Part shown: positions 8,936 to 18,181 of the stretch, piece after piece
Layout: every line of letters begins with the position of its first letter
Position numbering within the stretch: position 1 is the stretch's first letter
Source: a virus
Strand: one strand, 5' to 3'
IMG/VR virus record: IMGVR_UViG_3300033146_001808
Coordinates: 1 to 54,617 of that record
Length of the DNA stretch: 54,617 bases
Translations under genes and position numbers: made by a program
The notes under the pieces: model-generated
Seen by the model: only the letters and a program-made list of their open reading frames with translations
What the model was told of the DNA's origin: nothing
Databases searched by the model: none

Positions 8936-11572
8936 ATGAAAAAGAAAAATACGAAAATTAGCGTTGATGTAATAGAAAAGACCGCTTTAAATATTATATC
9001 TACTAATCCAGAGAAGAATAATAATCCTGATGATAAATTATGGGAAAGATATAATTCTACCTATAGAGAGCGTTTTGATTATTTGACAAAAATCGGAGAG
9101 TTTGACTTACCAATGCAAGAGAGAAATATTCCTTTACAAAGAAGACTTATTGATTTACTTGTGGCGAAAAAATCTGTTCGACCATTCCAATACACTATTT
9201 ATTTAGATAGTGAGGACACTCGTATTAAGAAATTTCAAGATAAAATCCGTTCTTTTGTTCAATATGGTATAGAAAAATCAGAAGAGGTAGCTATGACTTT
9301 AACTTCTCAGATAGGAAATATTGAAGGTAACATCCAACAGATTCGTGGGATAATGCAGCAGTCAACAGAACAAGGTAAACCACCTTCTCCGGAAGAACAA
9401 GCTCAATACATGAAGGTTGTTCAAGAAATGGAAATAGCTAAACAAGATTTACAGCGCCAAACTGTAATGAATGAAGATTATATTAAAGAGTTTAATTCTA
9501 AGCAGAAGAACTCTCCTAATGAAATAATTGAGCGTATAGCTACTAAGTATATGAAACATTTAGAACGTGTAGTTAATTTCAACTATATGTCTACAATGCA
9601 ATTTAAGAATAGATGTGTTACAGGAAAGCATCATTATATGGTTGCTAAATTCAATGATAATAAACCAGTAATAAGAGGACTTGATTCTGGTAACATTGTT
9701 TATCAAACAGGAGGTAATGAAACTACTATTCAGAAAAAGGATTGGGCTTACTATAGCGAGAAGATGTCATTTGTACAAATACTTGAATTATTTGGCGAAG
9801 AATTAATTTCTAAGCATGGCGAAGGAGTATTGAGAGAACTTAGAGATACTTATTCACCAATGACTAATAATTCTGATATGTGGGCTATGCCTGATGGTGG
9901 TGTTATTTTTGGTGACGAATTAGAAGGTAGTAGTAATTCTAATTTCAGTAATTCTAAAGAAATTAAAATAAAGTGGGTATGGTTTAGAGCAGGAGAACCA
10001 GTATATCGTAAAACAAGTCTTGATAAGTATGGTAACGAGCATAAGCATGTCTTACCTTCAAAAACATTAATCAATAAAGACGAGTATAATTATAATCATG
10101 GATTTTATGTTCACAAAACTGATAAGAAATTAAAGTACAATAAGAAAGATGTATCTGTTTATTCTAAGAAAAAGGGAGATAAAATTGAAACTCGTAGCTA
10201 TAAGAAATTATATCATGCCGTAGTAATAGCTGATGAATATGTTATTGCTGCTGATGAATGGAAGAATGTTATTAGAGATACTGATTCTTACAGTAGATTT
10301 AATATTCCAATTTTTGGAGAGTCTTTTGATGGCTTAATTAGAAAGCCTTATTCGTTAATTGCTGCTACAAATGATATACAAGATTTAATAGATATCATAT
10401 GGACTTCAAGAGAATATATGATAGCTGCTGCAGGAACTAAAGGTAATGTACTTGATGTTTCTCAAAAGCCTGATCATATGACTACAGATGAGTGGGAATA
10501 TCATATTAAACTAGGTCGTATCTATATTCAAACTATAGATGCTAATGGTTCGGCTAAAAGAATATCTTATAATCAATGGACTAGTTTTGATAATACTGTA
10601 AGTCAAGGTATTCAATATTTTGATGGGATGATAGAGAATCTTACAAGAATGATGGGAAGTATCATTGGTATTCCTTATCAAGCTATGGGAGAAACTACCA
10701 GAACCGACCAAGTAGGTGTTAATAAAATGGCTATTAAAGAGTCTGGAATGGTAACCGAGCTTATGTTTTATGAACACTTCATGGTTGACAAAGAAGCTTT
10801 AGAAGAGTATATTTCATTAAGTATAGCTGATGCAGATGGAAAGGATATAATATTTTCTGATCCAAACTTGAAAGGAACTACTGAATATTTATTGAGCACT
10901 AAAAAGCTTATTGGAGATAATATAAGAATGTATCTATACTCTATGTTTGAGGACAAAGAGAAGATGATGCACTTACAACAATTAGCTTCTGGAATGATTG
11001 ATAAATTAGGATTGTCTTTTGGTAGTTTAATTAAGATATTCAATTCAGAGACTCTAAAGGAAATGGAAGGTAAAGTGATATACTTAGAGGAGCAATCAAA
11101 GAAAGCCGCTTCTGAGTCACGTCAGGCAGCAATGCAACAAGAAATAGCTGCCAAAAAGGATATGGAGAAATACACTAATGATTTAGCTGTGTATTTAGAA
11201 AAGATGAAAGCCCAATTCCAACAAGGAGATTTAATGATTAGGCAAGCTACTTTAGAATTTGATAGAGAAAAATTTGCTGTAGAGCAGAAAGCTACTATGA
11301 TGGATTTACAAATCAAGTCTGACAAAAATCAGATTGATATGATGAAAGTCAAAGAAGACACCGCTGTTGAAAAAGCTATGTTGATTTCTGATGATAAGCA
11401 TAGAACATTTGATGATCAATTAAGAGCATTAGAACTTCAAGTTAATTTTATGCTTGAAAAAGCTGGACTTGCATTAGAGGGTAAAAAGGTAAGTAATGAC
11501 TTAAAAAAGATAAGTGTTTCTGGAGCTAATAGAATGAAAACATCATCTAATGAAAGAATTAATGATAAATAG
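8936..11572 (+). CDS. Portal protein
   Basis: An 878-residue protein directly after TerL, where crAss-like and most podoviral genomes encode the portal dodecamer through which DNA enters and leaves the head. The N-terminal part contains a Gln/Glu-rich helical insertion at about 115-190. The middle (IPIFGESFDGLIRKPYS, then NDIQDLIDIIWTSREYMI and MMGSIIGIPYQAMGE) fits the wing/stem region of portals, which contact DNA and TerL. The C-terminal ~160 residues are a long charged coiled coil (Lys/Glu/Gln-rich), larger than in typical portals, perhaps a barrel that projects into the head. The gene starts one base after terL. A 51-base spacer follows, the longest in the head region before the capsid genes. 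Confidence 0.8.
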   Translation: MKKKNTKISVDVIEKTALNIISTNPEKNNNPDDKLWERYNSTYRERFDYLTKIGEFDLPMQERNIPLQRRLIDLLVAKKSVRPFQYTIYLDSEDTRIKKFQDKIRSFVQYGIEKSEEVAMTLTSQIGNIEGNIQQIRGIMQQSTEQGKPPSPEEQAQYMKVVQEMEIAKQDLQRQTVMNEDYIKEFNSKQKNSPNEIIERIATKYMKHLERVVNFNYMSTMQFKNRCVTGKHHYMVAKFNDNKPVIRGLDSGNIVYQTGGNETTIQKKDWAYYSEKMSFVQILELFGEELISKHGEGVLRELRDTYSPMTNNSDMWAMPDGGVIFGDELEGSSNSNFSNSKEIKIKWVWFRAGEPVYRKTSLDKYGNEHKHVLPSKTLINKDEYNYNHGFYVHKTDKKLKYNKKDVSVYSKKKGDKIETRSYKKLYHAVVIADEYVIAADEWKNVIRDTDSYSRFNIPIFGESFDGLIRKPYSLIAATNDIQDLIDIIWTSREYMIAAAGTKGNVLDVSQKPDHMTTDEWEYHIKLGRIYIQTIDANGSAKRISYNQWTSFDNTVSQGIQYFDGMIENLTRMMGSIIGIPYQAMGETTRTDQVGVNKMAIKESGMVTELMFYEHFMVDKEALEEYISLSIADADGKDIIFSDPNLKGTTEYLLSTKKLIGDNIRMYLYSMFEDKEKMMHLQQLASGMIDKLGLSFGSLIKIFNSETLKEMEGKVIYLEEQSKKAASESRQAAMQQEIAAKKDMEKYTNDLAVYLEKMKAQFQQGDLMIRQATLEFDREKFAVEQKATMMDLQIKSDKNQIDMMKVKEDTAVEKAMLISDDKHRTFDDQLRALELQVNFMLEKAGLALEGKKVSNDLKKISVSGANRMKTSSNERINDK

Positions 11573-11584
11573 TAATATTTTATA

Positions 11585-11592
11585 TATATTTG
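11585..11592 (+). promoter_or_regulatory. Candidate Bacteroidetes-type -7 promoter box upstream of the capsid genes
   Basis: The octamer TATATTTG matches the TAnnTTTG -7 element of Bacteroidetes housekeeping promoters. It lies in the 51-base spacer between portal and scaffold-like genes, 32 bases before the ATG. Transcription would start near 11597-11599, leaving a ~25-base AT-rich leader. No convincing -33 TTG is seen at the usual distance, so activity is uncertain in this AT-rich sequence. Confidence 0.45.
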
Positions 11593-11623
11593 TAATCTAA
11601 TTTTTAACCAAACTAAGTATAAG

Positions 11624-12673
11624 ATGGAAATAGAAAGAAAAGATGGGAGCCAAGTAGAGGTAACCCAAGAGATGTTAGCTGCTCAATTCAATAAAGGATA
11701 TGAGGACAAGGTTAGCGACAAGGCTGCTACTGTTGAGAAGATAGGAGATTTAGGAATAGATTTCGGAAAAAATGAAGGCGATAATGAGGGTGGTGCTGGA
11801 GGAGATGAAGGCAATGGAGAGTTAGTTAATTTGTCAACTGATGAAATTGATGCTTATAAAGATTTTTTAGGTGGAGATATACCTGATACGGTTTATAAGG
11901 ATGAAAGTGGTAAAGCTTTCTCTAAAAAAGAAGTTATATATAACCTTAATAAGATAGTTGCTGATAAGTCAGTTTCTAATTATCAAGCTGATCCTTTCAT
12001 AGCAAGTTATGTAAAAGCAAAAGCAACTGATGGTTTTAATCATGATGATTATGTAAAATCATTAAATGCTAATCAGAAGTATTATGATATGAAAGATGAT
12101 GATCTACTTAGATTAATACAGAAGAATCAAGGTAAAGATGATAAGGTTATCGATGATTGGTTAAATAGTACAAATGTAATTACAAAAGAGCAAATGGCTA
12201 AAAATGCTAGAGCTCAGATTAAAGAAAATGAACAAGCGCAAAGAAATGAGACTTTTAAACAAAACGCTGATAGCAGAAAGCAAAAAATTAGTGTTTTAAA
12301 TGAAAGGTCGAAATCAACTATAGATAAATATGCTCAGGAAGCGTTTATTAATGAATTTCCAATTAGACTAGATGATAGTACTAAGGATAGAGTCATTAAT
12401 ACGATGAAATCATTAATGCAACATGAGATAGTAGAGAGAGATGGAAACTATGAAGAGAGACTTGGACTTGATGAATTTCTTCGTAATGACGACTTATTGC
12501 TTAAAGCGTTACCGTACATTGCGATGATTAAAGAAGGTATTGACAAGGATCAAATTAATGGATACATCAATAAGGTAAAGAATAAAGAATTTGAGAAGAT
12601 AGAAGGTGGAGATAATGGTTTAGGTTCTGGAGGCAACTCTAAGGGCATAGATTTTAAAGCTCTATACAAATAA
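11624..12673 (+). CDS. Probable capsid scaffolding / assembly protein
   Basis: A 349-residue acidic, low-complexity, mostly helical protein encoded between portal and major capsid protein, the usual position of scaffold proteins that shape the procapsid and are later lost. Residues ~50-70 are Gly/Glu/Asp-rich (NEGDNEGGAGGDEGNGE). The centre is helical with many Lys and Asp. The region ~185-235 (KEQMAKNARAQIKENEQAQRN) looks like a coiled coil, and the end (GGNSKGIDFKALYK) is short and basic, as in scaffolds that bind the capsid protein through a C-terminal tail. No protease motif is seen. A structural virion role other than scaffold cannot be excluded. A candidate promoter lies just upstream. 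Confidence 0.6.
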   Translation: MEIERKDGSQVEVTQEMLAAQFNKGYEDKVSDKAATVEKIGDLGIDFGKNEGDNEGGAGGDEGNGELVNLSTDEIDAYKDFLGGDIPDTVYKDESGKAFSKKEVIYNLNKIVADKSVSNYQADPFIASYVKAKATDGFNHDDYVKSLNANQKYYDMKDDDLLRLIQKNQGKDDKVIDDWLNSTNVITKEQMAKNARAQIKENEQAQRNETFKQNADSRKQKISVLNERSKSTIDKYAQEAFINEFPIRLDDSTKDRVINTMKSLMQHEIVERDGNYEERLGLDEFLRNDDLLLKALPYIAMIKEGIDKDQINGYINKVKNKEFEKIEGGDNGLGSGGNSKGIDFKALYK

Positions 12674-12691
12674 CTTTATTATAATTTTATT

Positions 12692-14140
12692 ATGAAATTT
12701 ATAAAAGGCGGGATACAAGAAGTAGCCCAAGAGAGTATAACCTCTCAACTATTGATTGAAGCAGGTGTTAACAATCCTGATTTTGTACCAACAATGATGC
12801 GTTTATATAAGGACAACTTTATGTTGAACCACATTTTGGATGTTAAGAAAATGAAAACTGATGGTTTATCGATGAATACTAATGATGGTAATTATCGTAC
12901 AGTAAGTTCAAACCATATTAAATATCGTATTGCTGAAACTGATTTTAGAGTAGAGAAATTCCGTTCTAATGATGCTGGCGTTACGTTTATTGACGAATTA
13001 GGTAGCACAGATAAGCCTGGTCAATTCCAGTCTATAGTAACAGTATATTCAAACACAAATTGGATGGGTTACAAAGAGATTGCTGAATTAGGTGATAATG
13101 AAACTCAAATTTGGGCTATTAGTGATCCAATAGAGCATGCTGATGGAATCTTCGAAACAAAGATTAAATTAGTTACCAATAATCATAATGATTATATCCT
13201 TCCTGAATTATTGGAAGATGGCGCAGAATTTTATGTTGCAACTAATGCACACGAGCAAGATTTCTCTGAGAGAGGTGTTGAGAAGTATAGCTTCAAATCA
13301 TGGGGTGATACTTATTTGTCATTAATGCGATTCAAGTATTCTTGGTCAGGAACTGCTGCAGCTATGATGAAGAATAAAGCTTCTGTAAAAGGTCGTTTTG
13401 TTGAGCATAATGGTCAAACGTTATTCTTACGTAAAGCTGAAATGGAAATGTTTCAAAGAGCATCTAAGCAAATTAACTTTGCTCACATGTTCGGTAAAGG
13501 AACTGTATCTGTTGATGGAAAGATTATTACTAAAGACCTTGGTGGTCGTGAAGTGATGATGGGTGATGGTATTTATAATTCTAATGGTGGACCAATAAGA
13601 ATTCCTTATAATGGTTGGACTAAAGAATTTATTGAGTACTTCATTTCTGAGATTGATAACTATGTAAATGGTGATATTGATTCTCATAGAGAAGTTTATC
13701 TTGCAATGGCTCCAATGGCATATATGTCATTTCAGCATTTAATGAGTGAGTTTGGAAAAACTGCTAATAACAATGTTGTTGGTGATGGTAGTTCAAAAGG
13801 TATTAACGATACTTATGCTTATTATGAGATAGGTGGTATTCGTTTAATTGCTCATAAAGAGCCTTCAATGACTCGTAGAGCACGTACAGTATCTCCTGAT
13901 GGTACATTCATTAACGATTGGGATTGTGTTGTTCTTCCTTTAGGATTGACTGATGCAGGAACGAATGGTGTTGAATTAGTTCAGTTACGACCTATGACTG
14001 GTGGTACAGTAGCAGGTGTTGATGAAGGTGGAAATATCGCTTCTTCTGTAGATGGTAGCTCTAAGCACATCTTATTCCAGAATGGAGTAATCAATCAAAA
14101 TAAGGTATTCATTATCAGAAAACCTAGATTAGTAAAGTAA
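12692..14140 (+). CDS. Major capsid protein (crAss-like, HK97-type fold expected)
   Basis: At 482 residues this is the normal size for crAss-like major capsid proteins, and it sits in the expected slot after portal and scaffold. The N-terminal arm (ESITSQLLIEAGVNNPDFVPT) is followed by mixed alpha/beta sequence and a long extended/E-loop-like region (VEKFRSNDAGVTFIDELG). An APMAYMSFQHLM helix occurs at about 345-356, and the chain ends in a short basic tail (FIIRKPRLVK). By eye its arginine codons are mainly CGT, unlike most neighbours, which prefer AGA; this fits very high expression. The leader is AT-rich with no Shine-Dalgarno sequence. The fold is inferred from family knowledge. Confidence 0.85.
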   Translation: MKFIKGGIQEVAQESITSQLLIEAGVNNPDFVPTMMRLYKDNFMLNHILDVKKMKTDGLSMNTNDGNYRTVSSNHIKYRIAETDFRVEKFRSNDAGVTFIDELGSTDKPGQFQSIVTVYSNTNWMGYKEIAELGDNETQIWAISDPIEHADGIFETKIKLVTNNHNDYILPELLEDGAEFYVATNAHEQDFSERGVEKYSFKSWGDTYLSLMRFKYSWSGTAAAMMKNKASVKGRFVEHNGQTLFLRKAEMEMFQRASKQINFAHMFGKGTVSVDGKIITKDLGGREVMMGDGIYNSNGGPIRIPYNGWTKEFIEYFISEIDNYVNGDIDSHREVYLAMAPMAYMSFQHLMSEFGKTANNNVVGDGSSKGINDTYAYYEIGGIRLIAHKEPSMTRRARTVSPDGTFINDWDCVVLPLGLTDAGTNGVELVQLRPMTGGTVAGVDEGGNIASSVDGSSKHILFQNGVINQNKVFIIRKPRLVK

Positions 14141-14163
14141 TAGAAATTTAAAAGTATAAAGAC

Positions 14164-15294
14164 ATGAAAGTTAAATTAAGAGGTGTAACGAAAGTTGCCA
14201 AAGAACATGGATTGAGAGTAATTCCTGTAAAAGTAAATGATAACACCTATGCTACGGGTCAAGGTATATTACCTAATGATCCTGACACCGTGGATAACCT
14301 AACATTGAAAGAGATGCTTGGAGAGAAACAACTAACAGCAGATAAAATGAAAAGGTTTCCTTTCATTATAAATCCTTATGCTAGAAAAACTTTTCAAGAT
14401 GGCCATTTGTTTGATTTAGATAACCCAGAAGAGAATGCTTTATTGAATCTAATATTAATTAGTGCTGATAGAGTTGCCCCAAGTAAAGGTGAGTTCAATA
14501 GAATGAAGCACGATTTTTATATTGAGAACAGAACTAAGGAAAGCGAAAAGAAAACAAAGTCATTCAGAAAAACTATCAAGGCTGGTATAGCTGTAGAGAA
14601 GTTGTCTCCAAATGAAATGTTGGAATTAGCTGATTACTTATTTGTAAATCATAATGAAGCAAATTGTTCTCGTGATAGAGAAGTTTCTGTTATTACTAAT
14701 ACCATTTATGAATACTCTGCTACTAAGCCGGATTTCATACTTGATGCATTGAAGAAAGACAATAAGACAAACTTATATGTATCTTCATTAGTGATTGCAG
14801 GTATTCTTACTAAAAAAGGTGCTGACTTCTATGAGGGCAAAACATTTATTGCAACAACTTTTGAAAAGGTAGTTTCTATCTATAATACTGATTTAACTAA
14901 AGCTGCTCGTTGGGATGGCAAATTACGTGAGAAGTCTAAAAACGCTCATATAACATTTGACGAACCAATACTTGATATTACTGGTATCAAAAATGAATTC
15001 TTAATGGCTATCTTTGATGAAGATGTAGCTAAGATAGATGAGTTGACTATTACCATAAAAAAGAGTGCTAGCAACGAGCTTATGGCTTTACTTGTAAAGT
15101 TTAATGATAAGGTTAAAGTAATTAAGAATCCTCCTAAATCGGAAGAGCCTAAAAAACTTACTTTATTAGAGAGCGCAGATCAAGAGCCATTCATGGTATT
15201 CAAAAGCAAGTTTCAGAAGTTCTATCAAGATTATGATGGAGAATTGAAGAAGCAGCCAATGAAGGACTTTTTACAATCTTTAAAATCTGAATAA
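14164..15294 (+). CDS. Structural protein following the capsid gene, function not assigned
   Basis: A 376-residue protein encoded 23 bases after the major capsid gene, where crAss-like phages carry conserved head-associated genes. The N-terminal ~100 residues look like a small beta-containing domain (KVKLRGVTKVAKEHGL, VIPVKVNDNTYATGQG). The rest is helical and Lys/Glu-rich, ending in a charged linker (NPPKSEEPKKLTLLESADQE) and a final amphipathic helix. There is no membrane segment or catalytic motif. A head auxiliary or packaging-chaperone role is plausible from context only. Its stop overlaps the next start by one base (TAATG). Confidence 0.55.
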   Translation: MKVKLRGVTKVAKEHGLRVIPVKVNDNTYATGQGILPNDPDTVDNLTLKEMLGEKQLTADKMKRFPFIINPYARKTFQDGHLFDLDNPEENALLNLILISADRVAPSKGEFNRMKHDFYIENRTKESEKKTKSFRKTIKAGIAVEKLSPNEMLELADYLFVNHNEANCSRDREVSVITNTIYEYSATKPDFILDALKKDNKTNLYVSSLVIAGILTKKGADFYEGKTFIATTFEKVVSIYNTDLTKAARWDGKLREKSKNAHITFDEPILDITGIKNEFLMAIFDEDVAKIDELTITIKKSASNELMALLVKFNDKVKVIKNPPKSEEPKKLTLLESADQEPFMVFKSKFQKFYQDYDGELKKQPMKDFLQSLKSE

Positions 15295-16163
15295 TGATAC
15301 TAGAGACAACATATCAAATGTATTTATCCTTTCTTGATGGTATCAAGAAGTATGGAACAGGAGTAGTAGATCCTAAAGCCTTTAACCGAATCATTAATGA
15401 TTGGGGCCAAGACGAGTGGATAAAGAACAATATTGCAAAAGGTATTGAACTTACACAAGATTTACAAGATAGGTTGTCAGTACTAAAGGTTATCACAGAT
15501 GATGTATATTCTTATAGTAAGAGAATTGATGGAGCAAGTAAAGTTGTTATCGGTTCAATTCCCCCAAATAAGGATATACAAGCATTTGTTTCTCCAACTG
15601 GAGTTACAGGTAACCCACTTCCTGCTGTTGATTATTACTTTCCTTATTCTTTAAAAGGAAGTATGGAAATAGGTGCAAATTACTATCCGGAGTATATGAC
15701 GTTATTAAGTGTTCAATTTAAAATTGAATATGTAGATAATGAGTGCGAAAAAGGTATTAGTGACTGGTTAGATGCTAATATATTAAGAACAGATAATAAA
15801 TCTGTAATTAAGAAAAACCCATTCAGAAAGCCTAAAGATAATCGTTTGTATTACGAGATAGTTAATGATTCATTTATATTAACAACTGGAACCGCTTCTA
15901 AAGGTCATAAGATGAAATTAGACTATTTACGTTATCCAAGAAGAATATTCTTCAGTACAGATAATGGTGGTGATTTATACATGGAACAAGATGGGATACC
16001 TAATTACAGTTTAAGTAATAATACTCCTATTGGAAGTGTAAACTGTGAATTACCAAATAGTTTAAGACAAGAGATAGTGAGTACTGCTGTTCGCGTATTC
16101 ATTGAAAGAATTCAAGATCCTAGATATAAGTCATTTCTAAACGAATTAAATATTAGAATATAA
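15294..16163 (+). CDS. Probable head-tail connector / ring protein
   Basis: A 289-residue protein. The first ~85 residues are helical. A middle part with several Tyr and Pro follows (DYYFPYSLKGSM, YLRYPRRIFFSTD). The C-terminus has the pattern LPNSLRQEIVSTAV, followed by RVFIERIQDPRYKSFLNEL, typical of small connector or adaptor proteins that end in helices packing around the portal. It overlaps both neighbours by one base (TAATG at each end), so it is translationally coupled to the gene before and the gene after. Crassvirales heads have stacked ring proteins below the portal, and this is a good candidate for one. Which ring is not resolvable here. Confidence 0.6.
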   Translation: MILETTYQMYLSFLDGIKKYGTGVVDPKAFNRIINDWGQDEWIKNNIAKGIELTQDLQDRLSVLKVITDDVYSYSKRIDGASKVVIGSIPPNKDIQAFVSPTGVTGNPLPAVDYYFPYSLKGSMEIGANYYPEYMTLLSVQFKIEYVDNECEKGISDWLDANILRTDNKSVIKKNPFRKPKDNRLYYEIVNDSFILTTGTASKGHKMKLDYLRYPRRIFFSTDNGGDLYMEQDGIPNYSLSNNTPIGSVNCELPNSLRQEIVSTAVRVFIERIQDPRYKSFLNELNIRI

Positions 16164-17401
16164 TGGAAAATTTAAAATATCCAAAAAAATCCTACTTCAT
16201 TGAAGATTTAGGTACTGATAATTTCGAAAAAATAGGTACTAACCTAGTTTTCAAAAAAGAAGGTGTTATAATTGACAGTACAACTGCTGCTAATAACATT
16301 AAGCATTTTACTAAAGATGGAGCTTCTGGAGCGCGTTTTTTAGAGTTCAAATCTGATGCTACTTGCTACACTGAGTGTAAGTATGGTTTCGGTTTTGCTA
16401 TCAAGCGTGAGTATGAGAACCCGGGTAAGCTTAATGAGTATCCTCGCAATCACATGCGTAGTCGTCCTTATTATGGAACAATTGCTCCTGTAACTATTAC
16501 TAATGGTGTAATTGAGGATTCTAACATCAGAAAGATGGAGAAAGCTACTTTAGCTGACATTAAAGCTGATCATTATTCGAATAAAGAAGGAGATTTCTTT
16601 AAAGCATTTAAGTTTGCTGTAGCCAGCATTAAGACTGCTACTGCTACTATTACACTTGATGGCGTTGCTCATACAGGAGTAGTATTAGATGAAACTCATG
16701 TTAATCAAATTGATGGTTTGGTAGCTATTGAGCGACATGATGGTTCTGTTCTTATTATGGCTACTGAGGATGGTTCTTACTTTGAATTTAGTAGTGTTGC
16801 TGATGGTACTATTGATAGAGAAGGAATTATGGTTGTAGGTACTGATCCTTCAATTAATATCTTTATTCACCATGCAGATACTATGAAGGTATCATTTGCT
16901 GAATTATTTGTATTAACTCTACCTGCAGTTACATCTAAGAGCTATAATTTACGTTTCTTAGGAGATGAAAATTTAAATGTACTTAAGACATTTGCTTCTG
17001 CTTCTTCATTTTCTTTATCTGATGTAGATTATTCTAATAAAGGTGATTTACTTTATATTACATCAGGAGTTAAAACTCTTAATGAAATTGTAGTATTACC
17101 AGGAGTAGCTGCTACAGCTTTATATCCAGGCGCTATGTTATTAGCATCTGGTAATGGTTCATGGCCAACAATGCAGAAGGATAAACTTCGCAGACGTTTC
17201 ATTGGTTATTACAAAGGTCGTTTTGGTGAAGAGCAATTTCTTCCTTCGGCTAAACGTCATGTTGAAATGACTTTTACTAAGATCATTGAGAAGCCTTCTT
17301 TATCTAGTGGTGCATCTGAATATGCGAAACAAGGTGTTCGTATTAGTATTGTTCTTCCTTATGATGTTTATAATACATCAGATGAATTGATAGCATTGTA
17401 A
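16163..17401 (+). CDS. Abundant virion structural protein (capsid auxiliary or tube-like), 412 aa
   Basis: A 412-residue beta-rich, Ala/Gly/Ser/Thr-rich protein with no catalytic motif. By eye the arginine codons are mostly CGT/CGC (about 12 CGN against 3 AGA), a bias shared with the major capsid gene but not with the flanking genes, which favour AGA. That suggests a very high-copy product. A strong hairpin plus T-run follows the stop directly, so its mRNA probably ends or is stabilised there. Internal sequence such as ATITLDGVAHTGVVLDE and LMATEDGSYFEFS suggests a beta domain inserted in a larger fold. It may be a second major shell or decoration protein, or a ring/tube protein. I do not recognise the family with confidence. 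Confidence 0.6.
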   Translation: MENLKYPKKSYFIEDLGTDNFEKIGTNLVFKKEGVIIDSTTAANNIKHFTKDGASGARFLEFKSDATCYTECKYGFGFAIKREYENPGKLNEYPRNHMRSRPYYGTIAPVTITNGVIEDSNIRKMEKATLADIKADHYSNKEGDFFKAFKFAVASIKTATATITLDGVAHTGVVLDETHVNQIDGLVAIERHDGSVLIMATEDGSYFEFSSVADGTIDREGIMVVGTDPSINIFIHHADTMKVSFAELFVLTLPAVTSKSYNLRFLGDENLNVLKTFASASSFSLSDVDYSNKGDLLYITSGVKTLNEIVVLPGVAATALYPGAMLLASGNGSWPTMQKDKLRRRFIGYYKGRFGEEQFLPSAKRHVEMTFTKIIEKPSLSSGASEYAKQGVRISIVLPYDVYNTSDELIAL

Positions 17402-17412
17402 TAATAAATTAT

Positions 17413-17446
17413 AGTTCGGCATTCTTAATTGAGTGTCGAGCTTTTT
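17413..17446 (+). terminator. Intrinsic terminator (or 3' stabilising hairpin) inside the structural block
   Basis: A 12-base-pair stem (17413-17424 with 17431-17442) including three G-T wobbles encloses the 6-base loop TTAATT and is followed by a T-run ending at 17446. It begins 11 bases after the stop of the 412-aa gene and ends before the ATG at 17459. It would end or attenuate transcripts coming from the capsid genes and lower expression of the downstream ring and tail genes. Confidence 0.75.
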
Positions 17447-17458
17447 AACTTCCAACCT

Positions 17459-18181
17459 ATGGCGACTACAGTAGAGATTATATATAAGATTAAGGAAAGG
17501 GATTCTTCTTTCAATGTTACTGATGATTATAAGATTAGTGATGAGTTAATATTATCAATGATGAATGATAATAGAGCTTCATTAATTCGTGAAGAATACA
17601 ATAAGAATAGAATTTTAGATCCTATGTTCTTTCAATTTAATTGCTGCTATAAGATAGAGTGTGTAGAGGGAGGTTGTACTATTGATGGAGAATATATTCC
17701 TGATGGAGAAAATGTATATCAAGTGAATTTAAAGCCCCATGTAACAGGAATCGGTGGCAATGGGATATCTTACATAGGAAACAAAACTGGTACTATTAGG
17801 TTTGACTTATTATCGTTTGACGACTATTCTACAATGGAAGGTAGAGTTTGGACTAAGGAAGCTTTATCGAGTACATTATTAGGAGATAAGTTACTATTAA
17901 AGAATTTACCTACAAAGGGGTTTTCTTTTATTTGTTTAAGAGAGATTTTATTGGATCCAACTACAGCTTGTACGTGGGATGATAATATTACAGAATATCC
18001 CGTACCAAGTGTAAAGAAGTTAATCAACATGGTTGTATATGAGATAATGACAGGAAGTAGATTACCTTCTGACAAAATCAATAATGCTACTGATGATACT
18101 ACAGCACCAAAAATACAAGACCAAGCTATAGCCCAACAACAGAGGTTACAAACAAGTGGAGAGCAAAATAGAAGACGCTAA
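17459..18181 (+). CDS. Probable ring / connector protein
   Basis: A 240-residue protein starting at ATG 17459. The frame extends upstream to a TTG at 17429, but that lies inside the terminator hairpin, so it is unlikely to be used. The N-terminal half (NDNRASLIREEYNKNRILDP, then a Cys-containing segment FNCCYKIECVEGGCTID) precedes a beta-rich domain (GIGGNGISYIGNKTGTIRFDL) and a helix, with a Gln/Arg-rich tail (AIAQQQRLQTSGEQNRRR). The NDNRASLIREEYNK pattern recurs in connector-region proteins of Bacteroidetes podoviruses as I recall. It overlaps the following start by one base. Confidence 0.6.
   Translation: MATTVEIIYKIKERDSSFNVTDDYKISDELILSMMNDNRASLIREEYNKNRILDPMFFQFNCCYKIECVEGGCTIDGEYIPDGENVYQVNLKPHVTGIGGNGISYIGNKTGTIRFDLLSFDDYSTMEGRVWTKEALSSTLLGDKLLLKNLPTKGFSFICLREILLDPTTACTWDDNITEYPVPSVKKLINMVVYEIMTGSRLPSDKINNATDDTTAPKIQDQAIAQQQRLQTSGEQNRRR

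Noticed and set aside
17429-17458. TTG start 30 bases upstream of ATG 17459
   Set aside because: The codons would lie in the right arm and T-run of the intrinsic terminator, so ATG 17459 is the sensible start.
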